Assembly (NCBI GenBank): GCA_031266135.1
Contig: JAISBP010000016.1
Span: 1 to 48,939, forward strand
Reading direction: 5' to 3'
DNA length: 48,939 nucleotides
Origin: Holosporales bacterium
GTDB lineage: Bacteria; Pseudomonadota; Alphaproteobacteria; RUG11792
The translations under genes and the position numbers were made by a program. Shown one piece after another: positions 8,372 to 16,686 of the stretch (the first letter of the stretch is position 1; the number at the start of each line of letters is the position of its first letter). The notes below the pieces were generated by a model. It saw only the letters and a program-made list of their open reading frames with translations, had not been told where the DNA came from and did no database searches.

Positions 8372-9331
8372 ATGTCTTTCGCACGACGTAGTAAAAATCA
8401 GGAACAGGTCGATATTTGGCCTGGGTTCGTCGATGCTTTATCAACCGTCCTCCTGGTCTTCATATTCGTGCTGGTCGGCTTCATTTCCTCACAAATCTAC
8501 CTATCCGGTATAATTTTTGACAGAGATTCTTCGTTGGCCGATTTGAGGTCTAGGCTATCTAAGGTTTGTACTCTCCTCGATACCGAGAAGGACCATTCCG
8601 CCAAGCTTACGGATGAAAATTCTGATCTCATAAAAAAGATAGTGGAACTAAACGAGTCTATAGCGACACTTCAGGGCATGTTCGACAAAGAGGAAATACT
8701 GAGGAAGACGGAGCATAGTGAAAAGGTTACACTCGAAGAAAAAATAGACCAATTAACTACTCAGCTGAAGGACGTATTGGCTGCCCTGGCAGCCGAGCAG
8801 CAGAATGCCGAACAACAGCAGAAGGCAATAGATTATATCAAAAAGGAAAATATCAAGCTCAGTGAATTATCAAAATTAAATTCGTATAGATCTGAATTTT
8901 TTGATAGACTCCAGGCGATCGTTAAGGATAAGGATGGCATCAAGGTATCGGGAGATAGGTTCGTCTTCCAGTCGGAGCTATTCTTCGATTCTGCATCTGA
9001 TGAAGTGAATGAAGGCGGGAAGGAGCAGTTGCGAGATCTCGCCGATATCGTGAAGGAGATCGGTAAGAAGATCCCCAAGAAGGTTAAGTGGATCTTGAGG
9101 GTCGATGGCCATACTGACGCCCGTCCCATCGTCGGCGGTAAATTCACGTCGAATTGGGAGCTTTCTGCGGCCAGGGCCATTTCCGTCGTTAAAACCTTGA
9201 TAGAATTAGGGATAGATCCTGAGCGCCTCGTGGCCGCCGGATTTGGGGAGAATCAACCGATAACGCATGGGACCACTCCTGAAGACATGGCGAAAAACAG
9301 GAGAATTGAATTTAAATTGGATGAACGATGA
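8372..9331 (+). CDS. OmpA/MotB-type peptidoglycan-binding membrane protein
   Basis: The ATG at 8372 is chosen because it gives the conserved lead 'RRSKNQEQVDIWPGFVDALS' directly before the membrane segment; a TTG 30 bases upstream is less likely. The product has one membrane helix (about residues 21-43), a long coiled-coil stretch (about 50-190, rich in E, K and Q), and a C-terminal OmpA-like domain with 'FFDSASDEVNEGG', 'VDGHTDARPI' and 'NRRIEFKL', which contact meso-diaminopimelate in peptidoglycan. It resembles alphaproteobacterial MotB-like proteins that occur without flagella. It overlaps gmk by four bases (ATGA). Confidence 0.85.
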   Translation: MSFARRSKNQEQVDIWPGFVDALSTVLLVFIFVLVGFISSQIYLSGIIFDRDSSLADLRSRLSKVCTLLDTEKDHSAKLTDENSDLIKKIVELNESIATLQGMFDKEEILRKTEHSEKVTLEEKIDQLTTQLKDVLAALAAEQQNAEQQQKAIDYIKKENIKLSELSKLNSYRSEFFDRLQAIVKDKDGIKVSGDRFVFQSELFFDSASDEVNEGGKEQLRDLADIVKEIGKKIPKKVKWILRVDGHTDARPIVGGKFTSNWELSAARAISVVKTLIELGIDPERLVAAGFGENQPITHGTTPEDMAKNRRIEFKLDER

Positions 9332-9912
9332 AGAAGTTTATATTCGTATTTTCGGGTCCGTCTGGAGCCGGTAAAACAACCCTCATAAAACACGTCCTAA
9401 AAACATTTAATGGTGACGTTGATATCAGTGTTTCGTGTACGACGAGGGCGGCTCGGATTGGTGAGACCGATGCCGTCGATTACCACTTCATCACCAAAAA
9501 TAAATTTGAAAAATTTATTGGGGATGGGCAATTTCTTGAATATACAGACTGCTATGGGAATCAGTATGGCACCCTCAAGAGCACCGTCCTCGATCTTCTG
9601 ACGCACAATAAGGCCTGTATTCTGGACGTGGATTATAGGGGTGCGAAGGCCGTTCTGCACGGAGACTTGTCGGATGCAGATGGTAGTTTTAAAATCCAGA
9701 AGATAGGTATCTTGGTTTTGCCACCCTCGATAGAGGCCCTGAAGCAGCGTCTATTGAATAGAAGATCCGAGACAAAAGAGTCTCTCAATAAACGTATTTC
9801 GGAGTCGTTCAATGGGGAGAGTATCGCGAAGTATGATCACGTCATTATAAATGATGATATAAGTCGTTCAAAAAAAGAGGTACAGAATATCGTAAAGCTA
9901 TACCTTAAATGA
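9328..9912 (+). CDS. gmk: guanylate kinase
   Basis: Guanylate kinase phosphorylates GMP to GDP. The 194-residue protein has the P-loop GPSGAGKTT near the N-terminus, the GMP-binding region 'SCTTRAARIGETDAVDYHFI', and 'FLEYTDCYGNQYGT'. These are all standard for the family. It overlaps the upstream OmpA-like gene and the downstream dxs by four bases each, so the three genes are probably co-transcribed and translationally coupled. Confidence 0.96.
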   Translation: MKKFIFVFSGPSGAGKTTLIKHVLKTFNGDVDISVSCTTRAARIGETDAVDYHFITKNKFEKFIGDGQFLEYTDCYGNQYGTLKSTVLDLLTHNKACILDVDYRGAKAVLHGDLSDADGSFKIQKIGILVLPPSIEALKQRLLNRRSETKESLNKRISESFNGESIAKYDHVIINDDISRSKKEVQNIVKLYLK

Positions 9913-11840
9913 TATTAGATTTAATTTCACGGCCATCCGATATAAAGAAACTCACCCTATCCGAATTGGTGAGTTTATGTTCTGAATTGAGGTCCGAAAT
10001 CATCCGTATAACGTCTACGAACGGTGGGCACTTGGGCTCCAATTTGGGGACCGTCGAGCTCATCGTCGCCGCACATTATGTCTTCAATTGCCCTACGGAC
10101 CGCTTCGTATTTGATGTTGGGCATCAGGCATATGCGCATAAATTACTGACAGGGCGTCGTGACCTAATGGAAAAGCTACGGACCAGCGATGGAGCCTCGG
10201 GTTTCCCGGATCCACTGGAGAGCGAATGCGACGCCTTCATCGCGGGACATGCGTCGACCTCCATCAGTGCATCGATTGGAATCGCCAAGGCCAGAGATCT
10301 TAAGAATAGACTTCTTGTCACTAACTCTTCAGAATCAGATCTGATGGAAGGAGATCCGGCACGCAGAACCGGAGTGTACTCAAACGTACATGAGGATTTG
10401 AGTACCGGCTCGACGAAGCAGAAGACTGATTGTGGAGAGTTTGGGAAGAAGTCTGAGGCATTTAAGGTGATTTCCATACTGGGAGACGGCGCCATGAGTG
10501 GCGGCATGATCTATGAGGCCCTCAATAACATCGCCTACATCAAGGACTTCATCGTCATATTGAACGACAACCAAATGTCGATATCGGAATCGGTGGGCGC
10601 TATGAGACGGTATCTCTCGAAGCTGCTCATGTCCCGCAAATCCCTGACTCTCCGAAAGAATTTCAGACGATTTCTGGATTCCATGCCGCGGAACTTGGCG
10701 ACCTCCATCGAATCGTTGGTAAAACGATCTCTGATCGTCGTGAAGGGAAGCAATATCTTCGAGGAATTTGGACTTCAGTATATAGGGCCGGTCGATGGCC
10801 ATAATATCGCCGAACTAATTGAGGTCTTCAAAAACGTCAGAGATATCGCTAATTATAAGCCTGTCCTCTTGCATATTATCACCAGAAAGGGCATGGGATA
10901 CACGGCCGCAGAAAATGATTCGACGAAGATGCATGGTGTAGACCACGATAAGAGTAGGCGTTATTCCGATGTCTTCGGTAAAAAGATCGTGGAACTAGCA
11001 AGAGCTGATGAAAAGATAGTATGCATCACGGCGGCCATGAAGAATGGGTGTGGACTGCGCGAATTCGCCGATCTTTTCCCGGAGAGATTTTTTGATGTCG
11101 GGATCGCTGAGGAGCATGCCGTCACCTTCGCGGCGGGCCTAGCCAAGGAGGGCCTCAAGCCCTTCATCTGCATATATTCAACGTTTTTACAGCGGGCTAT
11201 AGATCAGATATACCACGATGTATCCCTTCAAAATTTACCGGTAAGATTCATTGTGGATAAGGCGGGGTTACCGGGACATGATGGGAAGACCCACGCCGGT
11301 ATCTACGACATCTCCCTCCTGCAGAACTTTGACAATATTCATATTTTTTCACCGGGATCGAGGGGGGATCTGGAAGAGTTACTAGATGTGATGGCGGGCG
11401 AGATATCGTATCCGTGCGTCCTACGATTCCCGAAGGCGGAATCTTTTGAGGTTTTACACGATGAAATCGTTCAAGGAACATGCACTTTAATAATATCATG
11501 TGGAGATCTATTGAGGAATATTCTCGAGGCCATAGAGATGATTGATAATGGAGACTCACCAACCGTCTGGAATCTAAAGATTTTAAAACCGTTCGATTTC
11601 GAATTGTTTTATAAGTTGGCAGAAAATCACGAACGAATATTAGTATTCGAAGAGGGAGTATTCGGTGGACTTTCCAATATCATCTCGGAAGGACTAATAA
11701 AAGATAATAAAATAGAGTTGTTATGCAAGATGAAATTCTATAATGTCGATAAAAACCCTGTAAAACCATCATCCAGATCCGAACAGTTGAAGAACTGTCA
11801 CCTATCCCCACGTGAAATTAAGGAGATATTGCAAGGATAG
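9909..11840 (+). CDS. dxs: 1-deoxy-D-xylulose-5-phosphate synthase with in-frame palindromic element insertion
   Basis: Dxs condenses pyruvate and glyceraldehyde 3-phosphate, the first step of the non-mevalonate isoprenoid pathway, using thiamine diphosphate. Family motifs include 'TNGGHLGSNLG', 'FDVGHQAYAHKLLTGR', the cofactor-binding 'GDGAMSGGM', 'YIGPVDGHNI' and 'DVGIAEEHAVTFAAGLA'. Residues 134-182 (49 codons) are encoded by a palindromic element inserted between 'AKARDLKN' and 'EAFKVISILGDGA', just before the GDG motif. Without it the protein would be about 594 residues. Everything around the insertion is intact, so the enzyme is likely functional. The last ~130 bases recur in decayed form at 13064-13197. 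Confidence 0.96.
   Translation: MILDLISRPSDIKKLTLSELVSLCSELRSEIIRITSTNGGHLGSNLGTVELIVAAHYVFNCPTDRFVFDVGHQAYAHKLLTGRRDLMEKLRTSDGASGFPDPLESECDAFIAGHASTSISASIGIAKARDLKNRLLVTNSSESDLMEGDPARRTGVYSNVHEDLSTGSTKQKTDCGEFGKKSEAFKVISILGDGAMSGGMIYEALNNIAYIKDFIVILNDNQMSISESVGAMRRYLSKLLMSRKSLTLRKNFRRFLDSMPRNLATSIESLVKRSLIVVKGSNIFEEFGLQYIGPVDGHNIAELIEVFKNVRDIANYKPVLLHIITRKGMGYTAAENDSTKMHGVDHDKSRRYSDVFGKKIVELARADEKIVCITAAMKNGCGLREFADLFPERFFDVGIAEEHAVTFAAGLAKEGLKPFICIYSTFLQRAIDQIYHDVSLQNLPVRFIVDKAGLPGHDGKTHAGIYDISLLQNFDNIHIFSPGSRGDLEELLDVMAGEISYPCVLRFPKAESFEVLHDEIVQGTCTLIISCGDLLRNILEAIEMIDNGDSPTVWNLKILKPFDFELFYKLAENHERILVFEEGVFGGLSNIISEGLIKDNKIELLCKMKFYNVDKNPVKPSSRSEQLKNCHLSPREIKEILQG
10308..10454 (+). repeat. 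palindromic element copy 2, inside dxs (147 bp, 49 codons)
   Basis: The ends form a perfect 9-base inverted repeat, AGACTTCTT and AAGAAGTCT. An internal inverted repeat, GTACTCAAA and TTTGAGTAC, would close a second hairpin in the middle. The frame begins at AGA and encodes 'SSESDLMEGDPARRTGVYS' followed by 'VHEDLSTGSTKQK'. It is the shorter subtype, closest to the dapF copy. Confidence 0.95.
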
Positions 11841-11887
11841 ATACATTCGGTATGCATAATTGACTGTATACTTTCCCATTGTTAAAT

Positions 11888-12031
11888 AGACTTCTTTCCA
11901 AACTCTCCACAATCAGTCTTCTGCTGCGTCGAGCCGGTACTCAAATCCTCATGTACACCAAAGTACACTCCGGTTCTGCGTGCCGGATCTCCTTCCATAA
12001 GATCCGATTCTGGAGGTTTGGAAAGAAGTCC
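11888..12031 (-). repeat. palindromic element copy 3, intergenic downstream of dxs
   Basis: The ends carry a 15-base perfect inverted repeat, GACTTCTTTCCAAAC and GTTTGGAAAGAAGTC, the longest in the window. On the minus strand the same frame as in dxs is open and reads 'PPESDLMEGDPARRTGVYF'. It is not part of a recognisable gene, so this copy shows the element is not confined to coding sequence. Confidence 0.9.
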
Positions 12032-12279
12032 AATGTTTAAAGGAGTAATTATACTCGCTCTACGTTGTAACCGCGTAAAATTAAGCACGATGAATGCTTG
12101 AAATCCAGCATTGTTAAGGCAAAAAATCTTATGCTTCTGAAGTGAAGCGAGTATATATATTTATCAACAATCATTTCATTTTCCTGGGGAGATATTTTCT
12201 GAAAATTAACGAATTCTTAATGTTTTTATGCTATTTTCGTATACACCGCCGCCGACCCCCACCCACCCGGGATACTACC

Positions 12280-12300
12280 ACGTTTTGTTTAATAAAACGT
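12280..12300. repeat. small perfect inverted repeat
   Basis: ACGTTTT at 12280-12286 and AAAACGT at 12294-12300 form a 7-base stem with a 7-base loop. No T-run follows directly, so it is not a clear intrinsic terminator. Confidence 0.4.
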
Positions 12301-12435
12301 TAATAGGCCATAAATTTAGATGGAAGCAAGCAAAATGAGATATGTGGGGTGCCCTGATGAAATGCCCTTTACACTTGACTTTTATCTATTAGTAGTTTAC
12401 CATGGTTATATCAAAATGACTATAGGAGTTTTATC

Positions 12436-12663
12436 ATGGAGATAACTATTCAGGCCAGCGAATTTAAGGCAAAATGTTTAAAATTGTTGGATGATGTGCG
12501 CAAGGGCGACACTTTTTTAATTACGAAGAGAGGAGTTCCGTTTGCAAGGCTAAGCTCTCTACCTTCGGAATCCAAGGAACTCTTTGGAGCAATGCGTAAT
12601 TCTTTCATAGAGAATGACGATATTCGAATTCCTATAGATTGTGAATGGATCTCTGAAAAATGA
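12436..12663 (+). CDS. Phd/YefM-family antitoxin
   Basis: This 75-residue protein has the Phd/YefM pattern: an N-terminal 'ITIQASEFKAKCLKLLDDVRKGDTFLITKRGVPFARL' region forming the DNA-binding dimer, followed by a short C-terminal tail that would wrap the toxin. A GGAG motif precedes the ATG. It overlaps the PIN-domain toxin by four bases, the usual arrangement. These antitoxins normally repress their own operon. The module lies between two copies of the dxs 3' end, which suggests it was acquired. Confidence 0.88.
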   Translation: MEITIQASEFKAKCLKLLDDVRKGDTFLITKRGVPFARLSSLPSESKELFGAMRNSFIENDDIRIPIDCEWISEK

Positions 12664-13067
12664 GTGATCTCTTGCTTGATACCCACATCCTTTTATGGCT
12701 AATGAATGGTGATCAAAAATTAACCAAGGGAAATCAGGAAAGAATAGAAGAGACCGTGAATTCAGGTGCCAGAATATGTTTGAGCGCAATTTCCATTTGG
12801 GAAATTGGAATGCTAGTTTCTAAAGGGAGGATTACATTATCTCAACCAGTCAACAAATGGATCGAGCAGGCAATCGAAGTATCATCAACCAAGATCATCG
12901 AACTTTCCCGCGAAATTTTGTTGGATAGCTGCTCTCTTTCAGGGCAATTTCACGGAGATCCTGCTGATAGAATGATAGTGGCAACCTCACGAATAACACA
13001 CATTCCACTCATAACACAGGATGAGAAAATTTTACCATATATTGAAGCTGGATTCTGCTTGAAATAA
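12660..13067 (+). CDS. VapC-type PIN-domain toxin
   Basis: This 135-residue protein is a PIN-domain ribonuclease of the VapC type, a toxin that cleaves RNA when its antitoxin is lost. The acidic active-site residues are visible: D7 in 'LLLDTHILLW', E48 in 'SAISIWEIG', and D100 and D103 in 'HGDPADRMIVATS', with D121 in 'ITQDEKI'. All expected residues are present, so the toxin looks functional. The stop codon falls at the start of the duplicated dxs 3' segment. Confidence 0.92.
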   Translation: MSDLLLDTHILLWLMNGDQKLTKGNQERIEETVNSGARICLSAISIWEIGMLVSKGRITLSQPVNKWIEQAIEVSSTKIIELSREILLDSCSLSGQFHGDPADRMIVATSRITHIPLITQDEKILPYIEAGFCLK

Positions 13068-13197
13068 AATAGAATTGTTATGCAAGATGCAATTCTATAA
13101 CGTTGGTAAGGCACCTGTAAAGCCATCATCCAGATCCGAATAATTAAAGAATTGTCATCTATATCAGCGGGAGATCAAGGAGATATTGCAGAGCTAA
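13064..13197 (+). pseudogene. decayed second copy of the dxs 3' end
   Basis: The segment aligns base for base with the last ~135 bases of dxs (11706-11840). Both contain TTGTTATGCAAGATG, ATTCTATAA and CCATCATCCAGATCCGAA. Here the frame is cut by TAA right after the codons for SRSE, and further substitutions follow. It therefore cannot encode a functional C-terminus. With the intact dxs end it brackets the palindromic element and toxin-antitoxin pair. Confidence 0.85.
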
Positions 13198-13361
13198 ACC
13201 CATCATGTTCCTCTATGAGAGTTTATGCTCTTCTGTAGGTGAATTTGCTGCGGTTCTGTGATGTATGTATTAATATCCACACTTTTAACAATTCTTTAAC
13301 AAAACAAGTGTATTATTAAGTACTTAGAACAATAAAATGAAAATAAATTGGGAGAATTCTT

Positions 13362-13823
13362 ATGAAAAAAGCAATACAATTAGCTCTATTTTGTGGACTG
13401 GGAGTAAACATAGCGGCAGGCTCTGCTGGCTCCGGCGTTGGCGAGGTTCTACCAAAGATCTGGAACAGGAATCCACACAGAATATGCCCCATGACTCACC
13501 TTCCAGCTACTCCTAGGACGTGTGGTTCTTGTGTGGGGGATAGGCTCGTATCTCTAGCCGGCACATGCTCATCCCACCTTCCGTCATTAGTCTCCTCTCC
13601 AAAACCTTTGCAATCAGCATACTGGCTCGTCGATCCAATACTCGAATCCTCAGGTACGTCTAAGTACACTGCGGCTCAGCGTGTCGGAACTCCTTTAATA
13701 AGAACCGATTCTGATGAATTCGAAAGCAGCCTATTCCACATTACCTCCATATTGCCTGCGCCGGATGCCAATCGCCCTCCTATACTTTCTGGTCGCATAA
13801 CCATCACCCGGACTCCGCGTTAG
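13362..13823 (+). CDS. small secreted ORF carrying an antisense palindromic element
   Basis: The ORF starts with a good signal peptide ('KKAIQLALFCGLGVNIAAG') behind GGGAG at suitable distance. The mature part is Cys- and Pro-containing and of unknown family. From about codon 76 to 124 the sequence is a palindromic element in the opposite orientation from its other in-gene copies, read as 'SSPKPLQSAYWLVDP' and 'TSKYTAAQRVGTPLIRTDS'. The original gene was probably a small exported protein whose C-terminal half has been replaced or extended. It may no longer be functional. Confidence 0.45.
   Translation: MKKAIQLALFCGLGVNIAAGSAGSGVGEVLPKIWNRNPHRICPMTHLPATPRTCGSCVGDRLVSLAGTCSSHLPSLVSSPKPLQSAYWLVDPILESSGTSKYTAAQRVGTPLIRTDSDEFESSLFHITSILPAPDANRPPILSGRITITRTPR
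13588..13733 (-). repeat. palindromic element copy 4, antisense within a secreted ORF
   Basis: It is recognisable from CAATCAGCATACTGGCTCGT, the TAAGTACACTGCGG core and AGAACCGATTCTGATGAATT. The terminal inverted repeat has decayed (TAGTCTCCTCTCC against TAGGCTGCTTTCG). This is the only copy in a putative coding frame read from the complementary strand. Confidence 0.82.
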
Positions 13824-13891
13824 GATTCTCTTATTGATCATTCGTGGGAATGCGGCACAGCAAACAGATCATACGATCCGATAACGGATAG

Positions 13892-13918
13892 TTGAACGGC
13901 TACTGCATACCATATTAT
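13892..13918 (+). promoter_or_regulatory. possible radA promoter
   Basis: TTGAAC at 13892 and TATTAT at 13913 are separated by 15 bases, shorter than ideal. They lie about 35 bases before the radA start. This is a weak prediction. Confidence 0.3.
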
Positions 13919-13952
13919 AGTTGTATCCGGATCTTTGATGGATATATTATGT

Positions 13953-15323
13953 ATGGCTAAAGCACAATCTAGGTTCGTGTGTCAGGAGTGCGGTGCGATC
14001 CTATCGAAATGGGTTGGGCAATGCGAGATATGCAAGGCCTGGAATTCCGTCATCGAAGAGATTGATCAGATGGGCATCACCAAACAAAATGAACACATCC
14101 CAGATGATTTTTTCGTAACTCTCAGTGATGACAGTGTCGAGACCGAAGAGTCCCTCATAATCGGGAGGCGACAGACCCAGATAGAAGAGCTGAATCGGGT
14201 CATTGGTGGGGGGATCGTCGATGGTTCCATCATTCTCCTGGGGGGGCCACCCGGCATCGGTAAATCCACCCTCCTCCTGCAGGTATTAACCGAAATGGAT
14301 GGATCCTCTGAGTTTGTGTACATCTCGGCCGAGGAATCTGTAAATCAAGTATTATTGAGGGCCCGCAGATTAAACATCAGTAATAATCAATTGAAAATCG
14401 CGGCGTCATCGAATATTCATCAGATCATTAGCTCGCTACATGGATTACCGAAAAGCTCGATCGTTATAATCGATTCGATACAGACGATTCTGTCAGATCT
14501 GATACAGTCTCCTCCGGGGAGTATTTCTCAGGTCAGGTTCTGTACTCAAGAACTAGTAAATTTCGCCAAGAAAAACGATGTGACCATAATAATAGTGGGC
14601 CATATAACGAAGGATGGGGCCATCGCGGGGCCCAAGACCCTGGAACACATGGTCGATTGCGTCCTCTATTTCGAGGGGGATAGGTCGTATGACTACCGCA
14701 TCCTACGGTGTGAAAAGAACAGGTTTGGTCCCACGGATGAGATCGGCGTTTTTTCGATGACGGGGCATGGCTTGGAGGAGGTGGCCAACCCATCGGCCGC
14801 CTTCTTATCGGGGCATAATAGCGAGGTGAGTGGGGTCGCCGTTTTCGCTGGTATCGAAGGGACTCGTCCCATTTTATCTGAGATTCAGGCCCTGGTATCC
14901 CATACGAACATCGCGATACCACGGCGATCTTCCGTGGGGTTCGACACTAATCGTCTGATAATGCTGGTCGCCGTCCTATCGAATCGCTGCAAATTGAACC
15001 TATCGAATAAGGAGGTATACCTAAACGTCGCGGGGGGCCTCAGGATAAATGAACCCGCCGCCGATTTGGCGGTGATGGCATCGATCATATCTTCATCGAT
15101 GCAGAAACCTCTCCCAAAAGGATCTGTATTTTTCGGGGAGGTAAGTTTATCGGGCGAGATAAGACCATCACACCTATCGTACGCCCGCTGCAAGGAAGCC
15201 CAAAAACTGGGCTTCAAGGAGATTTATTGCTCGCATAAGACCGAGGATTTCGATAAATCTTCCGACCTGGAGATCAGGAAACTGAAGATGATACGAGAGG
15301 TAATATCCTCGGTCATGAATTAA
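13953..15323 (+). CDS. radA: DNA repair protein RadA (Sms)
   Basis: RadA is a RecA-related helicase that helps process recombination intermediates. The protein shows the N-terminal zinc finger ('CQECGAILSKW' then 'CEICKAW'), Walker A GGPPGIGKST, the RadA-specific KNRFG motif, and a Lon-protease-like C-terminal domain ending near residue 450. The start at 13953 gives the family-typical 'MAKAQSRFVC'; an ATG five codons upstream is also possible. It is a single gene, convergent with the acidic secreted protein downstream. Confidence 0.96.
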   Translation: MAKAQSRFVCQECGAILSKWVGQCEICKAWNSVIEEIDQMGITKQNEHIPDDFFVTLSDDSVETEESLIIGRRQTQIEELNRVIGGGIVDGSIILLGGPPGIGKSTLLLQVLTEMDGSSEFVYISAEESVNQVLLRARRLNISNNQLKIAASSNIHQIISSLHGLPKSSIVIIDSIQTILSDLIQSPPGSISQVRFCTQELVNFAKKNDVTIIIVGHITKDGAIAGPKTLEHMVDCVLYFEGDRSYDYRILRCEKNRFGPTDEIGVFSMTGHGLEEVANPSAAFLSGHNSEVSGVAVFAGIEGTRPILSEIQALVSHTNIAIPRRSSVGFDTNRLIMLVAVLSNRCKLNLSNKEVYLNVAGGLRINEPAADLAVMASIISSSMQKPLPKGSVFFGEVSLSGEIRPSHLSYARCKEAQKLGFKEIYCSHKTEDFDKSSDLEIRKLKMIREVISSVMN

Positions 15324-15334
15324 TGGAGAGGGGG

Positions 15335-15357
15335 CCAGCGAGGGGTGCTGGTTCTTA
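15335..15357 (+). terminator. weak intrinsic terminator after radA
   Basis: CCAGC and GCTGG form a five-base stem around a seven-base loop and are followed by TTCTTAAT. It lies between convergent genes. The stem is short, so this is tentative. Confidence 0.35.
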
Positions 15358-15377
15358 ATATACGTTGGGTGAAAGGA

Positions 15378-16454
15378 TTATTCTGGGATTGACGCTCTGT
15401 CCGGGAACGTAGAATACGATGTTGGAGATCCTAAATTAGCTATAATCCATCCTTTGGGAGTGCGAGTGTAGTGGCCATACCCTCGTTCAGATAGCGACTG
15501 AATTGTACCCGTCTTGGTTTCTGGGGATAGAAAGGGCGAAATGTATATTGTAGTGTCTTGTTCCTGGAATACTCCGGGCTCGCGTTGTGTCACTTCTACC
15601 TGCATGCCCTCTCCGTTTACAATAATGGTTGTGGGAATACAATTGTCGTCGAAGAGAACTTCCCTGTCTTGGTCCATGGAGATTGTCTCTGGGTTAAGTG
15701 TCTCTTCGTCGGATGCTTCCCCATCAGTCGATCCGTCGGAGTACCCACAGTCGTCTACCTCTTCCATCTGCGCGTCTGGTCCAACCTGTGGTTCCTCTGT
15801 ATCGACGAGGGGTACTTCGGCCATTGGGGGAGGTGCTACTGGGTCATCTTGTGCCTGTTGGCCTGTTTCACCTACTGCCGGCACTCCTGCCTGAGCTAAT
15901 GCTTCCTCTACGTCCGCGTTTCCCTCCTGTGCGACTGCCTGGCCTACGTCTGCTGGAACTTCCTGGGCCAAGGGCACGGGCTGGAAGGTTACCGGTCGCA
16001 CTGTATCTGCTTGCGGTGTTCCGAACAGAGATAACGAGTCAAACCATAGCTTGAATCGGGAGAAAGGACTAGGATGATAGAGAGGAGTGTTTTCTTGATC
16101 GTGAAAGTTTGCCCAGATCATATGTAACTGTTCGTCTTGATATTGTAAACTTATGACGATCCCTGTTAACCTGGCGATTTGCTCTGAGTAAAGTGCTTTC
16201 ATTGTGTCTAGCGTTAGGGCGTAACGGGCTAATTCCACTATAATAGCATTATTCGAGTTGGTCATTTCCTCTAGGTTTTCTCTCTTGTAAAGAGGAAGGG
16301 TTTTGTGGGTGTTGATAAAGCTGTCAACCATGTCTATTGCCGCTTGGAACCTCTGATCGGTCGCGTTTACATTTCCCACGATCACTGCCGATAGCGCAAC
16401 GATAGACAGTAATATCTGACGTTTTGATTTACCACCACAAATTATTGTTCGCAT
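15378..16454 (-). CDS. secreted acidic, proline-rich protein of unknown function
   Basis: The first ~31 residues form a signal peptide (basic lead, hydrophobic 'ILLSIVALSAVIVGNVNA'). A helical region follows to about residue 145. The middle (about 150-265) is low-complexity, rich in A, Q, P, E and D, for example 'AQEVPADVGQAVAQEGN' and 'DGEASDEETLNPET'. The last ~90 residues look like a folded beta-rich domain. AGGAGAA lies a suitable distance before the ATG. No family is recognised. The export signal and disordered acidic linker are common in surface proteins and host-directed effectors of intracellular bacteria, but that role is inference. Confidence 0.8.
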   Translation of the reverse strand: MRTIICGGKSKRQILLSIVALSAVIVGNVNATDQRFQAAIDMVDSFINTHKTLPLYKRENLEEMTNSNNAIIVELARYALTLDTMKALYSEQIARLTGIVISLQYQDEQLHMIWANFHDQENTPLYHPSPFSRFKLWFDSLSLFGTPQADTVRPVTFQPVPLAQEVPADVGQAVAQEGNADVEEALAQAGVPAVGETGQQAQDDPVAPPPMAEVPLVDTEEPQVGPDAQMEEVDDCGYSDGSTDGEASDEETLNPETISMDQDREVLFDDNCIPTTIIVNGEGMQVEVTQREPGVFQEQDTTIYISPFLSPETKTGTIQSLSERGYGHYTRTPKGWIIANLGSPTSYSTFPDRASIPE

Positions 16455-16494
16455 TTTAATTTCTCCTTAATGCACATTTTCACGAATTGGACAT

Positions 16495-16523
16495 ATTATA
16501 CGACATATCAACTTCATTTGAAA
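16495..16523 (-). promoter_or_regulatory. probable promoter of the acidic secreted protein
   Basis: On the minus strand a perfect TATAAT (16495-16500) is preceded by TTTCAA (16518-16523) with a 17-base spacer. It lies about 40 bases upstream of the ATG at 16454. The -35 match is poor. Confidence 0.45.
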
Positions 16524-16686
16524 GACTTATTAATACAGATGAATAACTTTATGAACTCTTAAAGCATCTCATTCATATACTCATATTAAATCACTCTATT
16601 ATATTCTTCTAATTTTAAAGAACATGTTATCAAAGTCTTATTTTTATCATCAGCATATTATGCATCTGTATTAGCCAATGTTAAAA

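Larger units (their letters stand above)
11841..12435. other. 595-base region between dxs and the toxin-antitoxin pair
   Basis: Besides the palindromic element at 11888-12031 I see no gene. The rest is AT-rich apart from a C-rich run at 12247-12270. A 7-base stem (ACGTTTT and AAAACGT, 12280-12300) lies after the C-rich run. The promoter of the toxin-antitoxin operon must lie near 12350-12430. Confidence 0.5.

Noticed and set aside
13199-13361. Short matches to the palindromic element (CTGCGGTTCTGTG) before the secreted ORF
   Set aside because: Only about 13 bases match and no terminal repeats are visible; it is too little to call a copy.
14533-14922. Long antisense ORF over radA, and similar shadows over lon, serS and the M16 genes
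   Set aside because: They lie opposite well-supported genes, have arginine/proline-biased composition, and show no domain.
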